Shown in pieces: positions 18,025 through 27,101 of a DNA stretch of 64,000 bases. Below the pieces are notes generated by a model that was not told the origin of the DNA, ran no database searches, and saw only the letters and a program-made list of their open reading frames with translations. Source of the stretch: Nocardioides psychrotolerans (GTDB taxonomy: Bacteria > Actinomycetota > Actinomycetes > Propionibacteriales > Nocardioidaceae). The translations under genes were made by a program, and so were the position numbers. The DNA lies in the NCBI RefSeq assembly GCF_900113685.1, contig NZ_FOQG01000004.1:234479-298478 (forward strand), written 5' to 3'. Positions within the stretch are counted from its first letter, which is position 1. Each line of letters begins with the position of its first letter.

Positions 18025-18999
18025 ATGCGTGCGGGAGACGTCCTCGGTCGGGTCACCCTGGTGACCGGCAAGGAGGAGTTCCTCAACGAGCGCACGATCA
18101 CCGTGGTGCGTGAGGTGGTCCGCTCCCACGACCCCGAGTCGGAGTTCTCCGAGACCGGCGCGGCCGAGCTGACGCTCGCCACCTTGGGCGAGCTCTCCGC
18201 GCCGTCGCTGTTCTCCGCGATCCGGTGCGTGGTGGTGCGCTCCTTCGAGCAGCTGCCCGACGAGTCGGTCGACGGCCTGCTGGGCTACGCCGCCTCGCCC
18301 GCCGAGGACGTCGCGCTGGTGCTGGTCCACGGCGGTGGCCCCAAGGGATCCGGAGTGCTGACAAAGCTCCGCAAGCTGGCCACCGTCACCGAGTCCAAGT
18401 CGGGCGAGCTCAAGGCTTCGGAGTTCCCCGCGTTCGTCGCCTCCGAGGTGCGTGTCCACGGCTCGACCATCGAGCAGGAGGCCGCGCTGTTCCTCGTCCA
18501 GGCCGTCGGACACGACCTGCGCTCGCTCTCGGCCGCGGCCCACCAGCTCACCAACGACTTCCCGGATCAGCAGCTGACGGTCGACCGGGTCAAGCAGTAC
18601 TTCGGCGGACGGGCCGAGGCCAAGTCCTTCGCGGTTGCCGACGCTGCCTTCTCCGGGCGCCGCACGGCCGCCCTCGAGGAGCTGCGGTGGGCCCTCGACG
18701 GCGGCACCCCCGCGGTCCTGGTGACGTCGGCCTTCGCCGGCAGCGCGCGCGGGCTGGCCCGCTACAAGGGCGCCTTGCGTGGGATACGCGAGGCCGACCT
18801 GGCCCGCGAGGTGGGCGTCCCCCCGTGGAAGCTGCGCTCGATCCGCGACCAGTCCCGAGGGTGGTCCGACGCCGGGCTGGCGCGGGTGATCCGCGCCGTC
18901 GCCAAGGCAGACGCCGACATCAAGGGCGCCGCCAGCGACCCGTCCTACACCCTGGAGCGCCTCGTGCTCACGGTGACCGCACTGCGCGACCAGCGCTGA
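18025..18999 (+). CDS. holA: DNA polymerase III subunit delta
   Basis: The 324-aa protein matches the delta subunit of the clamp loader, which opens the beta sliding clamp. It has an N-terminal AAA+-like domain that lacks a working P-loop, as in all HolA proteins (LVTGKEEFLNER), and the conserved SLFSAIRCVVVRSFEQ segment. The C-terminal collar domain contains KSFAVADAAFSGRR and PPWKLRSIRDQ. It lies 43 bases after comEC. The ATG at 18025 begins the conserved region. Confidence 0.93.
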   Translation: MRAGDVLGRVTLVTGKEEFLNERTITVVREVVRSHDPESEFSETGAAELTLATLGELSAPSLFSAIRCVVVRSFEQLPDESVDGLLGYAASPAEDVALVLVHGGGPKGSGVLTKLRKLATVTESKSGELKASEFPAFVASEVRVHGSTIEQEAALFLVQAVGHDLRSLSAAAHQLTNDFPDQQLTVDRVKQYFGGRAEAKSFAVADAAFSGRRTAALEELRWALDGGTPAVLVTSAFAGSARGLARYKGALRGIREADLAREVGVPPWKLRSIRDQSRGWSDAGLARVIRAVAKADADIKGAASDPSYTLERLVLTVTALRDQR

Positions 19000-19020
19000 G
19001 GACGCCCCACGACGCACGAC

Positions 19021-19047
19021 GACCCGTCAGAGATTCTCTGACGGGTC
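19021..19047. terminator. Bidirectional terminator between holA and rpsT
   Basis: A perfect 12-bp inverted repeat (GACCCGTCAGAG and its complement) with a 3-base loop lies between the two convergent genes, 21 bases after the holA stop and 22 bases before the rpsT stop. Confidence 0.75.
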
Positions 19048-19068
19048 GCACGGTGCGCGGCTGCTTGA

Positions 19069-19326
19069 CTAGAGCGTTGCCGACTTCTTGGCGATGGCCG
19101 ACTTGCGGTTGGCCGCCTGGTTCTTGTGGATGACGCCCTTGGAAACAGCCTTGTCGAGCTTGCGCGCGGCGTCATGGCCGAGGGCCACGGCGTCGGCGGA
19201 GCCGGTCTCGGCGGCCTCGCGGAACTTGCGGACGGCGGTCTTCAGGTTGCTCTTCACAGCCTTGTTGCGCTCGTGCGCCTTCTCGTTCTGCTTGTTGCGC
19301 TTGATCTGGCTCTTGATGTTGGCCAC
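19069..19326 (-). CDS. rpsT: 30S ribosomal protein S20
   Basis: The 85-aa, very basic protein starts [20 protein letters not shown] and ends with [16 protein letters not shown], both hallmarks of S20, which binds 16S rRNA early in small-subunit assembly. The start is a GTG, with a GAAGG site 8 bases upstream. The gene stands alone, as usual for rpsT. The 141 bases upstream hold its promoter; a TAATCT hexamer lies near 19413 on the minus strand. Confidence 0.97.
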   Translation of the reverse strand: MANIKSQIKRNKQNEKAHERNKAVKSNLKTAVRKFREAAETGSADAVALGHDAARKLDKAVSKGVIHKNQAANRKSAIAKKSATL

Positions 19327-19467
19327 TGCTACGCCTTCGTCTTGGGGGAATGCTGTCTCAGGTCTGGAGGTTGCGGTCGGCGCAGGCTCCTGCCGGACAC
19401 GCGACGGGCAAGATTAGCAGCGGGCCGTCCGGCTACCCAAATCGGACGCGATGGCTGCCCAGGACGC

Positions 19468-20409
19468 TCACTCCCACCCCCGACGCTCGCACAGCCAGTC
19501 CCAGACCACCTCGCCCTGCCACCACTGCGCGTCGCGGAGGTGAGGAGAGGTCGGCGGCACCGGCTCGTCGGACTGGCGCATGAAGAAGGCGGCCAGGAGG
19601 GCCAGCACGATGTCGACGTGCTCGGCCGGCAGGTCCCGGGTCAGGGTGGCGTTGGCCAGGGCGCTCTCGACGTCGAGCCCGTCGCCGCGCGGACCGATCA
19701 TCAAGAAGACGGTGTCGAGCCAGGCCGCGCCGACCGCCGGCCAGTTCCAGTCGCACAGGATGGCCGACCCGTCGGGGCCGATGAGGATGTTGTCGTCGCG
19801 GACATCGGTGTGGACGACGGTGTCGCCCGCGGTGACCTCCACGAAGCGAGCGGCCAGCGCCGCGGCCTCCTCCTGGTGGGCCAGGCCGGGTCGAGTGGCG
19901 CGGACGTGGTCCCAGTGGCCGGGGAAGTCGGCGAACTCGACGGCGAACGGGTCCAGGGTGAGCCCCTCGGGCGGCGGGGTGAGTGCCTGGGCCGCTCGCT
20001 CGAGCATCGCGATCGAGGCGTCGAGGTCCGCCTGCGTCCAGGGACGTCGCGGCGCTCGCGCGTCGACGTACTCCAGCCCCAGGACGACCCAGTCCTCGCC
20101 GTCGTGGAACCAGCGCAACGGAGCCGCGGGAGCCGTCGCCGGCAGGGCGCTCAGCTTGCGGGCCTCCTCGCGGTAGGAGTCGGCGAACATCCGTTGCGCT
20201 TTGGTCGACGCCGCCTTCACGAAGTGCCGCGAACCGTCCTCGCACACCAGCACCGATGCGAAGCCGGGGGTGAAGCCCGCGCCCTGCGAGATGGCCGAGA
20301 CGACCCGGGAGCCGCAGTGCTGCTCGACCAGGGCGCGGATGTGGGGCGGGAGGAAGGTCCACTCGAGACGGCGGGCGGTCCTGCCGTGGGGGAGGGGTGA
20401 CTCGATCAC
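19468..20409 (-). CDS. Phosphotransferase (APH/choline kinase-like)
   Basis: The protein has 313-316 aa and a kinase-like fold. The catalytic loop reads [10 protein letters not shown] (Brenner-type HxDxxxxN), followed by the metal-binding DWNWP. The N-terminal nucleotide site lies around FVKAAS. Relatives phosphorylate small molecules such as aminoglycosides, homoserine or choline; the substrate is unknown here. GGAGG lies directly against an ATG at 20418 but 9 bases before the GTG at 20409, so I prefer the GTG. It is divergent from lepA across a palindrome-bearing gap. Confidence 0.82.
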   Translation of the reverse strand: MIESPLPHGRTARRLEWTFLPPHIRALVEQHCGSRVVSAISQGAGFTPGFASVLVCEDGSRHFVKAASTKAQRMFADSYREEARKLSALPATAPAAPLRWFHDGEDWVVLGLEYVDARAPRRPWTQADLDASIAMLERAAQALTPPPEGLTLDPFAVEFADFPGHWDHVRATRPGLAHQEEAAALAARFVEVTAGDTVVHTDVRDDNILIGPDGSAILCDWNWPAVGAAWLDTVFLMIGPRGDGLDVESALANATLTRDLPAEHVDIVLALLAAFFMRQSDEPVPPTSPHLRDAQWWQGEVVWDWLCERRGWE

Positions 20410-20441
20410 GCGGCCCATCCTCCGCCACCGGCCCCGGGCCA

Positions 20442-20457
20442 CGCGAACCGGTTCGCG
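20442..20457. promoter_or_regulatory. 16-bp palindrome in the divergent lepA/phosphotransferase promoter region
   Basis: CGCGAACCGGTTCGCG is a perfect palindrome with a GAACCGGTTC core, a shape common among LacI-type operators. It lies 33 bases upstream of the phosphotransferase start and about 80 bases upstream of the lepA start. No regulator gene is adjacent. Confidence 0.4.
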
Positions 20458-20535
20458 GGGTGCTCGCTGAGGCAGGGATGTCCGGGGCCGTGTGGGAGAA
20501 TGAGGCGTCCCCCCGAACACCACCGAGAGTCGTCC

Positions 20536-22407
20536 GTGCCCCAGAACCTGCCTTCCCCCGGCCAGACCGATCCGGCGATCATCCGCAACTTCTGCATCAT
20601 CGCGCACATCGACCACGGCAAGTCGACGCTGGCCGACCGGATGCTCCAGCTGACGGGCGTCGTCGACGCCCGCGCGGCCCGTGCTCAATACCTCGACCGC
20701 ATGGACATCGAGCGCGAGCGGGGCATCACGATCAAGAGCCAGGCGGTCCGCATGCCGTGGAACGTCCCGGTCGGCAACGACCAGGGCGCCGAGCCCGGGG
20801 ATTACGTGCTCAACATGATCGACACCCCCGGTCACGTCGACTTCACCTACGAGGTCTCGCGCTCCCTCGAGGCCTGCGAGGCAGCCGTGCTGCTGGTCGA
20901 CGCCGCCCAGGGCATCGAGGCCCAGACGCTGGCCAACCTCTACCTCGCCCTCGGCGCTGACCTCCACGTCATCCCGGTGCTCAACAAGATCGACCTGCCT
21001 TCGGCGCAGCCCGAGAAATACGCCGCGGAGCTCGCCGGGATCATCGGGTGCGACCCCGCTGACGTGCTGCAGACCTCGGCCAAGACCGGTCTGGGCGTCG
21101 AGGCGCTGCTCAACGAGATCGTCAAGCAGACCCCGGCCCCCGTCGGTGACGCCGATGCCCCGCCGCGCGCGCTGATCTTCGACTCCGTCTACGACACCTA
21201 CCGCGGCGTCGTCACCTACGTCCGTGTGGTCGACGGCAAGCTCAGCCACCGCGACCGGATCAAGATGATGTCCAACGGCGTCGTGCACGAGATGCTCGAG
21301 GTCGGCGTGATCAGCCCCGAGCCCGTGAAGTCTCGCGACCTCGGCGTCGGCGAGGTGGGCTACCTGATCACCGGCGTGAAGGACGTGCGTCAGTCGCGCG
21401 TGGGTGACACCGTCACCAGCCAGCACCACGGCGCGACCGAGGCGCTCGGCGGCTACAAGCACCCCAACCCGATGGTCTACTCCGGGCTCTACCCGATCGA
21501 CGGCGACGACTACCCGACGCTGCGCGACGCCCTCGAGCGTCTGCAGCTCAACGACGCCGCGCTGGCCTACGAGCCCGAGACGTCCGGCGCCCTGGGCTTC
21601 GGCTTCCGCTGCGGTTTCCTCGGCCTGCTGCACATGGAGATCGTGCGTGAGCGCCTCGAGCGGGAGTTCAACCTCGACCTCATCTCGACCGCGCCCAACG
21701 TGGTCTACGAGGTGGTCATGGAGGACGGCAGCGTCATCGAGGTCACCAACCCCAGCGAATACCCCGAGGGCAAGATCGCCGAGGTCCGTGAGCCCGTCGT
21801 GCGCGCCACGATCCTGAGTCCCTCGGACTACATCGGCACGATCATGGAGCTGTGCCAGAACAAGCGCGGCCAGCTGCAGGGCATGGACTACCTCTCCGAG
21901 GACCGCGTGGAGATGCGCTACGTCCTGCCCATGGGTGACATCGTCTTCGACTTCTTCGACCAGCTGAAGTCGCGCACCAAGGGCTATGCCTCGCTCGACT
22001 ACGAGCGCTCCGGTGACCAGGCGGCCGACCTCGTCAAGGTCGACATCCTGCTCCAGGGCGAGCCGGTCGACGCGTTCTCCGCGATCGTCCACAAGGACGC
22101 CGCCTACGCCTACGGCGTCATGCTGGCCGGCAAGCTCAAGGAGCTCATCCCGCGCCAGCAGTTCGAGGTGCCGATCCAGGCCGCGATCGGTGCGCGGGTG
22201 ATCGCCCGCGAGAACATCCGCGCGATCCGTAAGGACGTCCTCGCCAAGTGCTACGGCGGCGACATCACCCGCAAGCGCAAGTTGTTGGAGAAGCAGAAGG
22301 AGGGCAAGAAGCGGATGAAGATGGTCGGCCGCGTCGAGGTCCCCCAGGAGGCGTTCATCGCCGCGCTCTCCAACGCCCCGTCGGGCGAGAAGTCCGGCAA
22401 GAAGTAG
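20536..22407 (+). CDS. lepA: Elongation factor 4 (back-translocating GTPase LepA)
   Basis: The 623-aa translational GTPase shows G1 AHIDHGKST, the switch I region RERGITI, G3 DTPGHVDF and G4 NKID. The EF-G-like domains follow, with the LepA-specific C-terminus ([23 protein letters not shown]). It acts on stalled ribosomes or ribosome maturation at the membrane. The GTG at 20536 gives the usual length; an ATG 36 bases earlier is in frame and cannot be excluded. Confidence 0.95.
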   Translation: MPQNLPSPGQTDPAIIRNFCIIAHIDHGKSTLADRMLQLTGVVDARAARAQYLDRMDIERERGITIKSQAVRMPWNVPVGNDQGAEPGDYVLNMIDTPGHVDFTYEVSRSLEACEAAVLLVDAAQGIEAQTLANLYLALGADLHVIPVLNKIDLPSAQPEKYAAELAGIIGCDPADVLQTSAKTGLGVEALLNEIVKQTPAPVGDADAPPRALIFDSVYDTYRGVVTYVRVVDGKLSHRDRIKMMSNGVVHEMLEVGVISPEPVKSRDLGVGEVGYLITGVKDVRQSRVGDTVTSQHHGATEALGGYKHPNPMVYSGLYPIDGDDYPTLRDALERLQLNDAALAYEPETSGALGFGFRCGFLGLLHMEIVRERLEREFNLDLISTAPNVVYEVVMEDGSVIEVTNPSEYPEGKIAEVREPVVRATILSPSDYIGTIMELCQNKRGQLQGMDYLSEDRVEMRYVLPMGDIVFDFFDQLKSRTKGYASLDYERSGDQAADLVKVDILLQGEPVDAFSAIVHKDAAYAYGVMLAGKLKELIPRQQFEVPIQAAIGARVIARENIRAIRKDVLAKCYGGDITRKRKLLEKQKEGKKRMKMVGRVEVPQEAFIAALSNAPSGEKSGKK

Positions 22408-22411
22408 CCCG

Positions 22412-22950
22412 TCAGTCTGCGGTCACCGCGTCGCAGCCCCACCGGGCCTCGATCGCGGCGGCCGGGTCGGCGTGGGCCCCGGCATCGAGGAGTACGGCGA
22501 CGCGCGGCGCCGCAGCACCTCATGCATGATCGGCGCCGCCAGGCGCAGCAGGTAGCGCTGCCACCCGGCTCCGGCCCGGATCTCGGCCAGCATGGCCGGC
22601 CAGGAGTGGTGCTGGAAGCCCAACGCCTCCTGGGCGCGTGCGGTGTCCAGCCAGTCGGTGGTGAACCAGACGTCGTCCCGCGCAGGGTCCCCGGGCCGGC
22701 CCACCGGGATCCCGTCGTCGAGCCCCACGGCGGCGGTCATCGCCGGGGTGATGTCGCCCTGGCGCAGCCGGTGGCTGTCGTCGCTGCCGATCACCAGCAC
22801 CTCACCCAGGACCGGGACGGGCATGGCAGTGCGGCGGGATCACGGCCGCGGGGTGCGCCACGACGGCGGGTGTGACGCGGGCCGGCAGGTCGGCCACCGC
22901 CGGCCGGTCGGTCAGGTCGATCCACTCGACGCGGAGTCCTGTGGCTCACC
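22412..22950 (-). pseudogene. Truncated NAD-dependent epimerase-like gene
   Basis: Most of the 565-base gap between lepA and the next gene reads as the C-terminal half of an extended SDR/NAD-epimerase, in three pieces. The first is LRVEWIDLTDRPAVADL. After a frameshift comes VLVIGSDDSHRLRQGDITPAM to PIMHEVLRRR. After a second shift comes DPAAAIEARWG, ending at TGA 22412. The N-terminal Rossmann part is missing. The multiple shifts and lost 5' end mark it as a dead gene. The family call rests on my memory of similar C-termini. Confidence 0.6.
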
Positions 22951-22972
22951 GCGCGCCCGGCAGGATGGTCGG

Positions 22973-23878
22973 GTGAACACCCCGCGCCGGCACGTCGACC
23001 TGCCCGACGCCGTGCGGGCGTTCGCCACCCGCGGTCCCGACTGGGCGTCGTACGTCGCCGCGCTGCCGGGCGTGGTCGCAGGGCTGCTGGAGGAGTGGGA
23101 GCTGGTGCCCGACGGGCCGGCGATGCACGGCTACGCGTCCGTGGTGGTGCCGGTGCGGCACGAGCAGGACCGGGCGGTGCTCAAGGTGGCCTTTCCCGAC
23201 GACGAGTCCGAGCACGAGGCGCTGGCCCTGCAGCACTGGCACGGGCGCGGCGCGGTCGCCCTGCTGCGGGCCGACCCGCGTCGGCGGGCGCTGCTGCTCG
23301 AGCGGCTGCACCCCACCGACCTCTCCGACCACGGGGACATCGAGGCGTGCGAGATCGTCGGCGGTCTCTACGTCCACCTCCACCGACCCGCACTGCCGCA
23401 GCTGCGCACCCTCACGTCGTACGTCGAGCGGTGGGGCGCCGCGCTCGGCTCGCTGCCGCGCAGCGCGCCGCTGCCTCGCCGACTGGTCGAGCAGGCGGTG
23501 TCGCTCGGCCGCGACCTGGTCGCCGACCCCGCCGGCGTCGATCGCGTGCTCCACGGCGACCTGCACTTCGCCAACGTGCTGGCGGCCGACCGGGCGCCGT
23601 GGCTGGCCATCGACCCCAAGCCGATGAACGGCGATCCGCACTACGAGGTCGCGCCGCTGCTGTGGAACCGCTTCGACGAGCTTGCGGGCGACATCCGCGG
23701 GGGAGTGCGCCGGCGCTTCCACGCGACCATCGACGCGGCCGGCCTGGACGAGGACCGGGCCCGCGACTGGGTGGTCGTGCGGATGCTGCACAACGCCCTG
23801 TGGGCGATCCAGGACGGCGACCCCGACCCGACCTGGCTGACCACCTGCGTGGCGATCGCCAAGGCGGTCCAGGAGTAG
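22973..23878 (+). CDS. Streptomycin 6-kinase/hydroxyurea kinase-like phosphotransferase
   Basis: The 301-aa protein resembles the APH(6)/hydroxyurea kinase family. It has an N-terminal segment with ASVVVPVRHEQDRAVLKVAFP (nucleotide-binding lysine), HGDLHFANVL as the catalytic loop, and AIDPKPMNGDPHYEVAPLLWN as the family-typical metal site. Members inactivate streptomycin by phosphorylation, but most chromosomal copies have no known resistance role. The GTG at 22973 is followed by the conserved N-terminus. It directly follows the epimerase remnant. Its 3' neighbour is a DUF402 gene behind a 42-bp palindrome. Confidence 0.82.
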   Translation: MNTPRRHVDLPDAVRAFATRGPDWASYVAALPGVVAGLLEEWELVPDGPAMHGYASVVVPVRHEQDRAVLKVAFPDDESEHEALALQHWHGRGAVALLRADPRRRALLLERLHPTDLSDHGDIEACEIVGGLYVHLHRPALPQLRTLTSYVERWGAALGSLPRSAPLPRRLVEQAVSLGRDLVADPAGVDRVLHGDLHFANVLAADRAPWLAIDPKPMNGDPHYEVAPLLWNRFDELAGDIRGGVRRRFHATIDAAGLDEDRARDWVVVRMLHNALWAIQDGDPDPTWLTTCVAIAKAVQE

Positions 23879-24010
23879 GTGTCCTTCTCCATCACGTTGC
23901 TGACACATCAGGCGCACTCATCGCAGAGCCGGAGGTTCCGCTGCCCACGACCTCAGGACGTGGAACCACCAGGCGCTTACGTCGCGCGACCAACCCGGGG
24001 CACCACCCTC

Positions 24011-24052
24011 ACGCTCGTGAGAGGGGTCCACGTGGACCCCTCTCACGAGCGT
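24011..24052. repeat. Perfect 42-bp palindrome
   Basis: Bases 24011-24031 (from ACGCTCGTGAGAGG) are the exact reverse complement of 24032-24052, with no spacer. The centre is GTCCACGTGGAC. It lies 132 bases after the phosphotransferase stop and 36 bases before the DUF402 start. It may act as a terminator or cruciform, or bind a dimeric regulator. Confidence 0.75.
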
Positions 24053-24088
24053 CGACAGTCGACGTCGTCACTCCCTTACTCTCCGGTC

Positions 24089-24649
24089 ATGGATATGTTC
24101 CAGACCGGCCAGGTCATCGAGCGTCGGGAGGTGCTCCATGGCGAGCTCTGGCTCACCTCGCCGGTGACGGTGGTCCACGACGACGGCGACCGGCTGGCCG
24201 TGCAGCTCGACCCGGGTTCGACGTTCACCTTCCCGAGCCACTCGTTCGGTGTCCACCCCTGGGCCCGTCACTCGCAGTGGGGTGGCTCCATCGTCCTCCA
24301 GCTCCATCGAGCGGGCGACCTCTACAGCGTCTGGAAATTCTTCACGCCAGAGGGGTCGTTCCGCCACTGGTACATCAACTTCGAGGCGCCGTTGAGTCGC
24401 GGTCCGGGTCACATCGACACGAACGACTACGGGCTCGACCTCGTGATCGATGCCGACGGGCAGCGACACTGGAAGGACGTCACGGACCTTCACCACCAGC
24501 GCACGGAGGGGCGGATCTCGGCGCAGACAGTCCTCGACGTCCTTGCCGACGCTGCGCACGTCGAAGCCGCGCTGGACCGGGGCGAGCACTGGTGGTCCTC
24601 GTGGGCCGACTGGTCGCCGACCACGGACGACGCCGCCTTCCCTGGGTGA
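24089..24649 (+). CDS. DUF402 domain-containing protein
   Basis: The 186-aa protein shows the DUF402 pattern: a small beta-rich domain with YSVWKFFTPEGSFRHWYINFEAP and the acidic TNDYGLDLVIDADGQ stretch. Relatives such as FomD are metal-dependent phosphoesterases acting on nucleotide-linked substrates, and some members act in RNA metabolism. The ATG at 24089 is the first start after the palindrome; an ATG 6 bases later is also possible. It stands alone, and its 3' end is 7 bases from the convergent VOC gene. Confidence 0.8.
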   Translation: MDMFQTGQVIERREVLHGELWLTSPVTVVHDDGDRLAVQLDPGSTFTFPSHSFGVHPWARHSQWGGSIVLQLHRAGDLYSVWKFFTPEGSFRHWYINFEAPLSRGPGHIDTNDYGLDLVIDADGQRHWKDVTDLHHQRTEGRISAQTVLDVLADAAHVEAALDRGEHWWSSWADWSPTTDDAAFPG

Positions 24650-24656
24650 GGCGGCC

Positions 24657-25046
24657 TCAGCCGTCGTCGCGGCACAGGCAGAACGGGTGACCGGCCGGGT
24701 CGAGCAGGACCCGCACGTGGTCCTGTGGCTGCTGCTCGGCCAGCGTCGCGCCGAGCGCGACCGCTTCACCCACGGCCTCCTCGAGGTCGCCCACCTGGAA
24801 GTCGAGGTGCATCATCGCCCGCTGCTCTCCGACGACCGGTGGCCACACGGGCGGCACCCAGTCGGCGGCGTGGACCTGCTGGAAGACCAGGTAGGGCCCC
24901 TCGGGAGCAGGCGCGACGATCGCGGTGCCGGGCTCCTCGTGGCCGACGGGCCAGCCGAGGAGGTCGGAGTAGAAGTGGGCGAGGGCGCTGGGGTCCGGGG
25001 CCTCGATGGCGTTGCCCCACCACATGCCGGGTGTCCGTGATCGCAT
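24657..25046 (-). CDS. VOC (glyoxalase/bleomycin-resistance) family protein
   Basis: The 129-aa protein is a single vicinal-oxygen-chelate unit pair. It shows ALAHFYSDLLGWPVG near the N-terminus, MMHLDFQVGDLEEAV in the middle (metal-binding His) and VLLDPAGHPFCLC near the end (metal-binding Glu/His region). Such proteins act as metal-dependent lyases or dioxygenases, or bind toxins. The substrate is unknown. It is convergent with the DUF402 gene and divergent from the MOSC gene. Confidence 0.85.
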   Translation of the reverse strand: MRSRTPGMWWGNAIEAPDPSALAHFYSDLLGWPVGHEEPGTAIVAPAPEGPYLVFQQVHAADWVPPVWPPVVGEQRAMMHLDFQVGDLEEAVGEAVALGATLAEQQPQDHVRVLLDPAGHPFCLCRDDG

Positions 25047-25158
25047 GCCCTCACCCTCTCCTGGCGAGGGGGCCGCTCACCCGGGTCGTGACCGGATCGT
25101 GACGGGACGGCACAAACCCGGTCGCCGCGGGGCATGCGCGTCGGAGAGGATGGGCGCC

Positions 25159-25812
25159 ATGCCCCTCCTGCGCTCTGTCAACGTCGGTCGTCCCCGCGAG
25201 GCCGCGTGGGCCGCGATCGGCCGCACGTCGATCGACAAGGCGGCAGTCGTCGGCCCCGTCGAGGTCGGTCCGCTGGGCATAGCCGGCGACCAGGTCTCCG
25301 ACATCCGGCACCACGGCGGCATCGACCAGGCCGTCTACGCCTTCGCGCGCGAGGACCTCGACCACTGGACCCAGGTCCTGGGCCAGCCGATCCGCGACGG
25401 CCAGTTCGGGGAGAACCTGACGACCTCCGGCATCGACGTCAACGAGGCCGAGGTGGGCGAGCGTTGGCGCGTCGGCGCCGACGTCGTGCTCGAGGTCGCC
25501 TCGATCCGCACGCCCTGCAACGACTTCAAGATGTGGATGGGCCGCGGCGGCTACGACAACACCGCCTGGGTCAAGCGCTTCGCGTCCGAGGGGCGCCCTG
25601 GCCCCTACCTGCGCGTCCTCGTCCCCGGCGTCATCCAGGCCGGCGACCAGATCACGGTGATCCACGAGCCGGGGCACGGCGTGACCGTCTCGATGATGTT
25701 CCGCGCCCTGCACACGGAGCCGACGCTGCTGCCGCGCCTCCTCGAGGTCGACGGCCTCGTCGCCGAAGCACACGACAAGGCCTCGGCCTACGTCGCCAAC
25801 ATGTCGTTGTGA
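25159..25812 (+). CDS. MOSC domain-containing protein (YiiM-like)
   Basis: The 217-aa protein contains a MOSC domain: GIAGDQVSDIRHHGGIDQAVYAFAREDL, GQFGENLTTSGIDV, and the conserved cysteine in SIRTPCNDF that would hold the molybdenum cofactor. YiiM-like proteins reduce N-hydroxylated compounds. Two ATGs lie 9 bases apart; the second (25159) has the better spacing to GGAGAGG. Its stop codon overlaps the start of the MFS gene by 4 bases (GTGA), so the pair is an operon. Confidence 0.9.
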   Translation: MPLLRSVNVGRPREAAWAAIGRTSIDKAAVVGPVEVGPLGIAGDQVSDIRHHGGIDQAVYAFAREDLDHWTQVLGQPIRDGQFGENLTTSGIDVNEAEVGERWRVGADVVLEVASIRTPCNDFKMWMGRGGYDNTAWVKRFASEGRPGPYLRVLVPGVIQAGDQITVIHEPGHGVTVSMMFRALHTEPTLLPRLLEVDGLVAEAHDKASAYVANMSL

Positions 25813-27050
25813 GGCTCGACGACCTGCTGCCCGAGGAGCCCGCCGTACGTCGGATGGCGGTCGCAACGCTCGTCAACACGATGGGCAACGGCATCTTCTT
25901 CACCCTCAGCGCGCTCTACTTCACCCGGATCGTCGGGTTCTCGATCGTGGAGGTGGGGGCCGGGCTGAGCATCGCGGCCGGTGTCGCGCTCTTCGCCGGC
26001 GTGCCGATCGGCCACCTCGCCGACCTGCGCGGCCCCCGTGAGGTGCAGGTCGCGCTCGTGCTGGTGATCGCGGCGCTGACCGGGCTGCTCCTGCTGGTGA
26101 CGCAGTGGTGGCAGTTCGTGCTGGTCACGAGCGTCATCGCGGTGCTCGACCGTGGCGCCGGTGCCGTGCGTGGGGCGCTGATCGCGGGACTGGTCCAGGG
26201 GGCCGGGCGGGCGACCACCAAGGCCTACCTGAGGTCGGTCACCAACGTCGGCATGACGGTCGGCACCGGGATCGCCGCGATCGCGCTCCACTTCGACACC
26301 CGCGAGGCCTACCTGGCGGTGCTCTACCTCGACGTGGCGTCGTACGTCGTCACGGCGGTGCTGCTGGCCCGGGTGCCGCACGTGCCACCCAGGCCAGCGG
26401 GCCAGGGGCTCGCAATGCTGACCGCACTGCGCGACCTGCCGTTCGTCGCGGTCGTGGTCGTGAGCTCGGTCGTCACGATGCAGTACTGGATCCTCGAGCT
26501 GGCGATCCCGCTGTGGGTGGTCAACGAGACCGAGGCGCCGCGGTGGCTGGTCGCGGTGCTGATGGTCATCAACACCGTCATTGTCGTGGTCGCCCAGGTC
26601 GCCGTCGCCAAGCGGGTCGCGACCGTCGAGGCGGCGGTGCGCGCCAACCTCGTCGCGGGGGAGCTGTTCTTCGCGGCGTGCGCGGTCTTCGGGCTGAGCG
26701 GCCGGGTGTCCGCGGTGCTGGCCGCGACGCTGCTCGTCTCGGGCGCGCTGCTGCACGTCGCGGGTGAGCTCGCCCAGGCGTCGGCGTCGTTCGTGCTGGG
26801 TTTCGAGCTGCCGCCGGAGGAGGCGATGGGCCAGTACCAGGGCGTCTGGGGGATGACGTTCTCGATCAGCTCGTTCCTCGCCCCGATGGTCATCGCCCTG
26901 CTGCCGCTGGCGCTCGGCGGGGTGGGCTGGCTGCTGCTCGGAGCGATACTGCTGGGGGCATCGCTCCTGACCGGTCCGACGGTTCGGTGGGCGGTGCGGT
27001 CGAAGGAGTCGCGGCTCGCCGTCGAGGCGCCTACCGGCCGGCAGGGGTAG
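25809..27050 (+). CDS. MFS transporter
   Basis: The 413-aa protein has about 12 hydrophobic segments. It starts FTLSALYFTRIVGFSIVEVGAGLSIAAGVA and has the loop 2-3 motif GHLADLRGPREV typical of major facilitator proteins. The C-terminus is cytoplasmic and charged. It is probably a drug or metabolite exporter. The GTG start overlaps the MOSC stop, so it is translated from the same message. The combination could remove N-hydroxylated base analogues or similar toxins, which is inference. Confidence 0.88.
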   Translation: MRLDDLLPEEPAVRRMAVATLVNTMGNGIFFTLSALYFTRIVGFSIVEVGAGLSIAAGVALFAGVPIGHLADLRGPREVQVALVLVIAALTGLLLLVTQWWQFVLVTSVIAVLDRGAGAVRGALIAGLVQGAGRATTKAYLRSVTNVGMTVGTGIAAIALHFDTREAYLAVLYLDVASYVVTAVLLARVPHVPPRPAGQGLAMLTALRDLPFVAVVVVSSVVTMQYWILELAIPLWVVNETEAPRWLVAVLMVINTVIVVVAQVAVAKRVATVEAAVRANLVAGELFFAACAVFGLSGRVSAVLAATLLVSGALLHVAGELAQASASFVLGFELPPEEAMGQYQGVWGMTFSISSFLAPMVIALLPLALGGVGWLLLGAILLGASLLTGPTVRWAVRSKESRLAVEAPTGRQG

Positions 27051-27101
27051 TGATCTAGGTTACTTCCCACACCATCCGTCTCGGCCTGACCCAGGAGTGG
27101 C

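Noticed and set aside
19468..22092. Minus-strand frame of 874 codons that would fuse an unknown N-terminus to the phosphotransferase
   Set aside because: The added part is antisense to lepA and has shadow composition; a good internal start exists at 20409-20418.
25134..25808. Upstream extension of the MFS gene inside the MOSC gene
   Set aside because: The extension is an out-of-frame reading of the MOSC gene; the GTG at 25809 gives a normal MFS N-terminus and a 4-base overlap.
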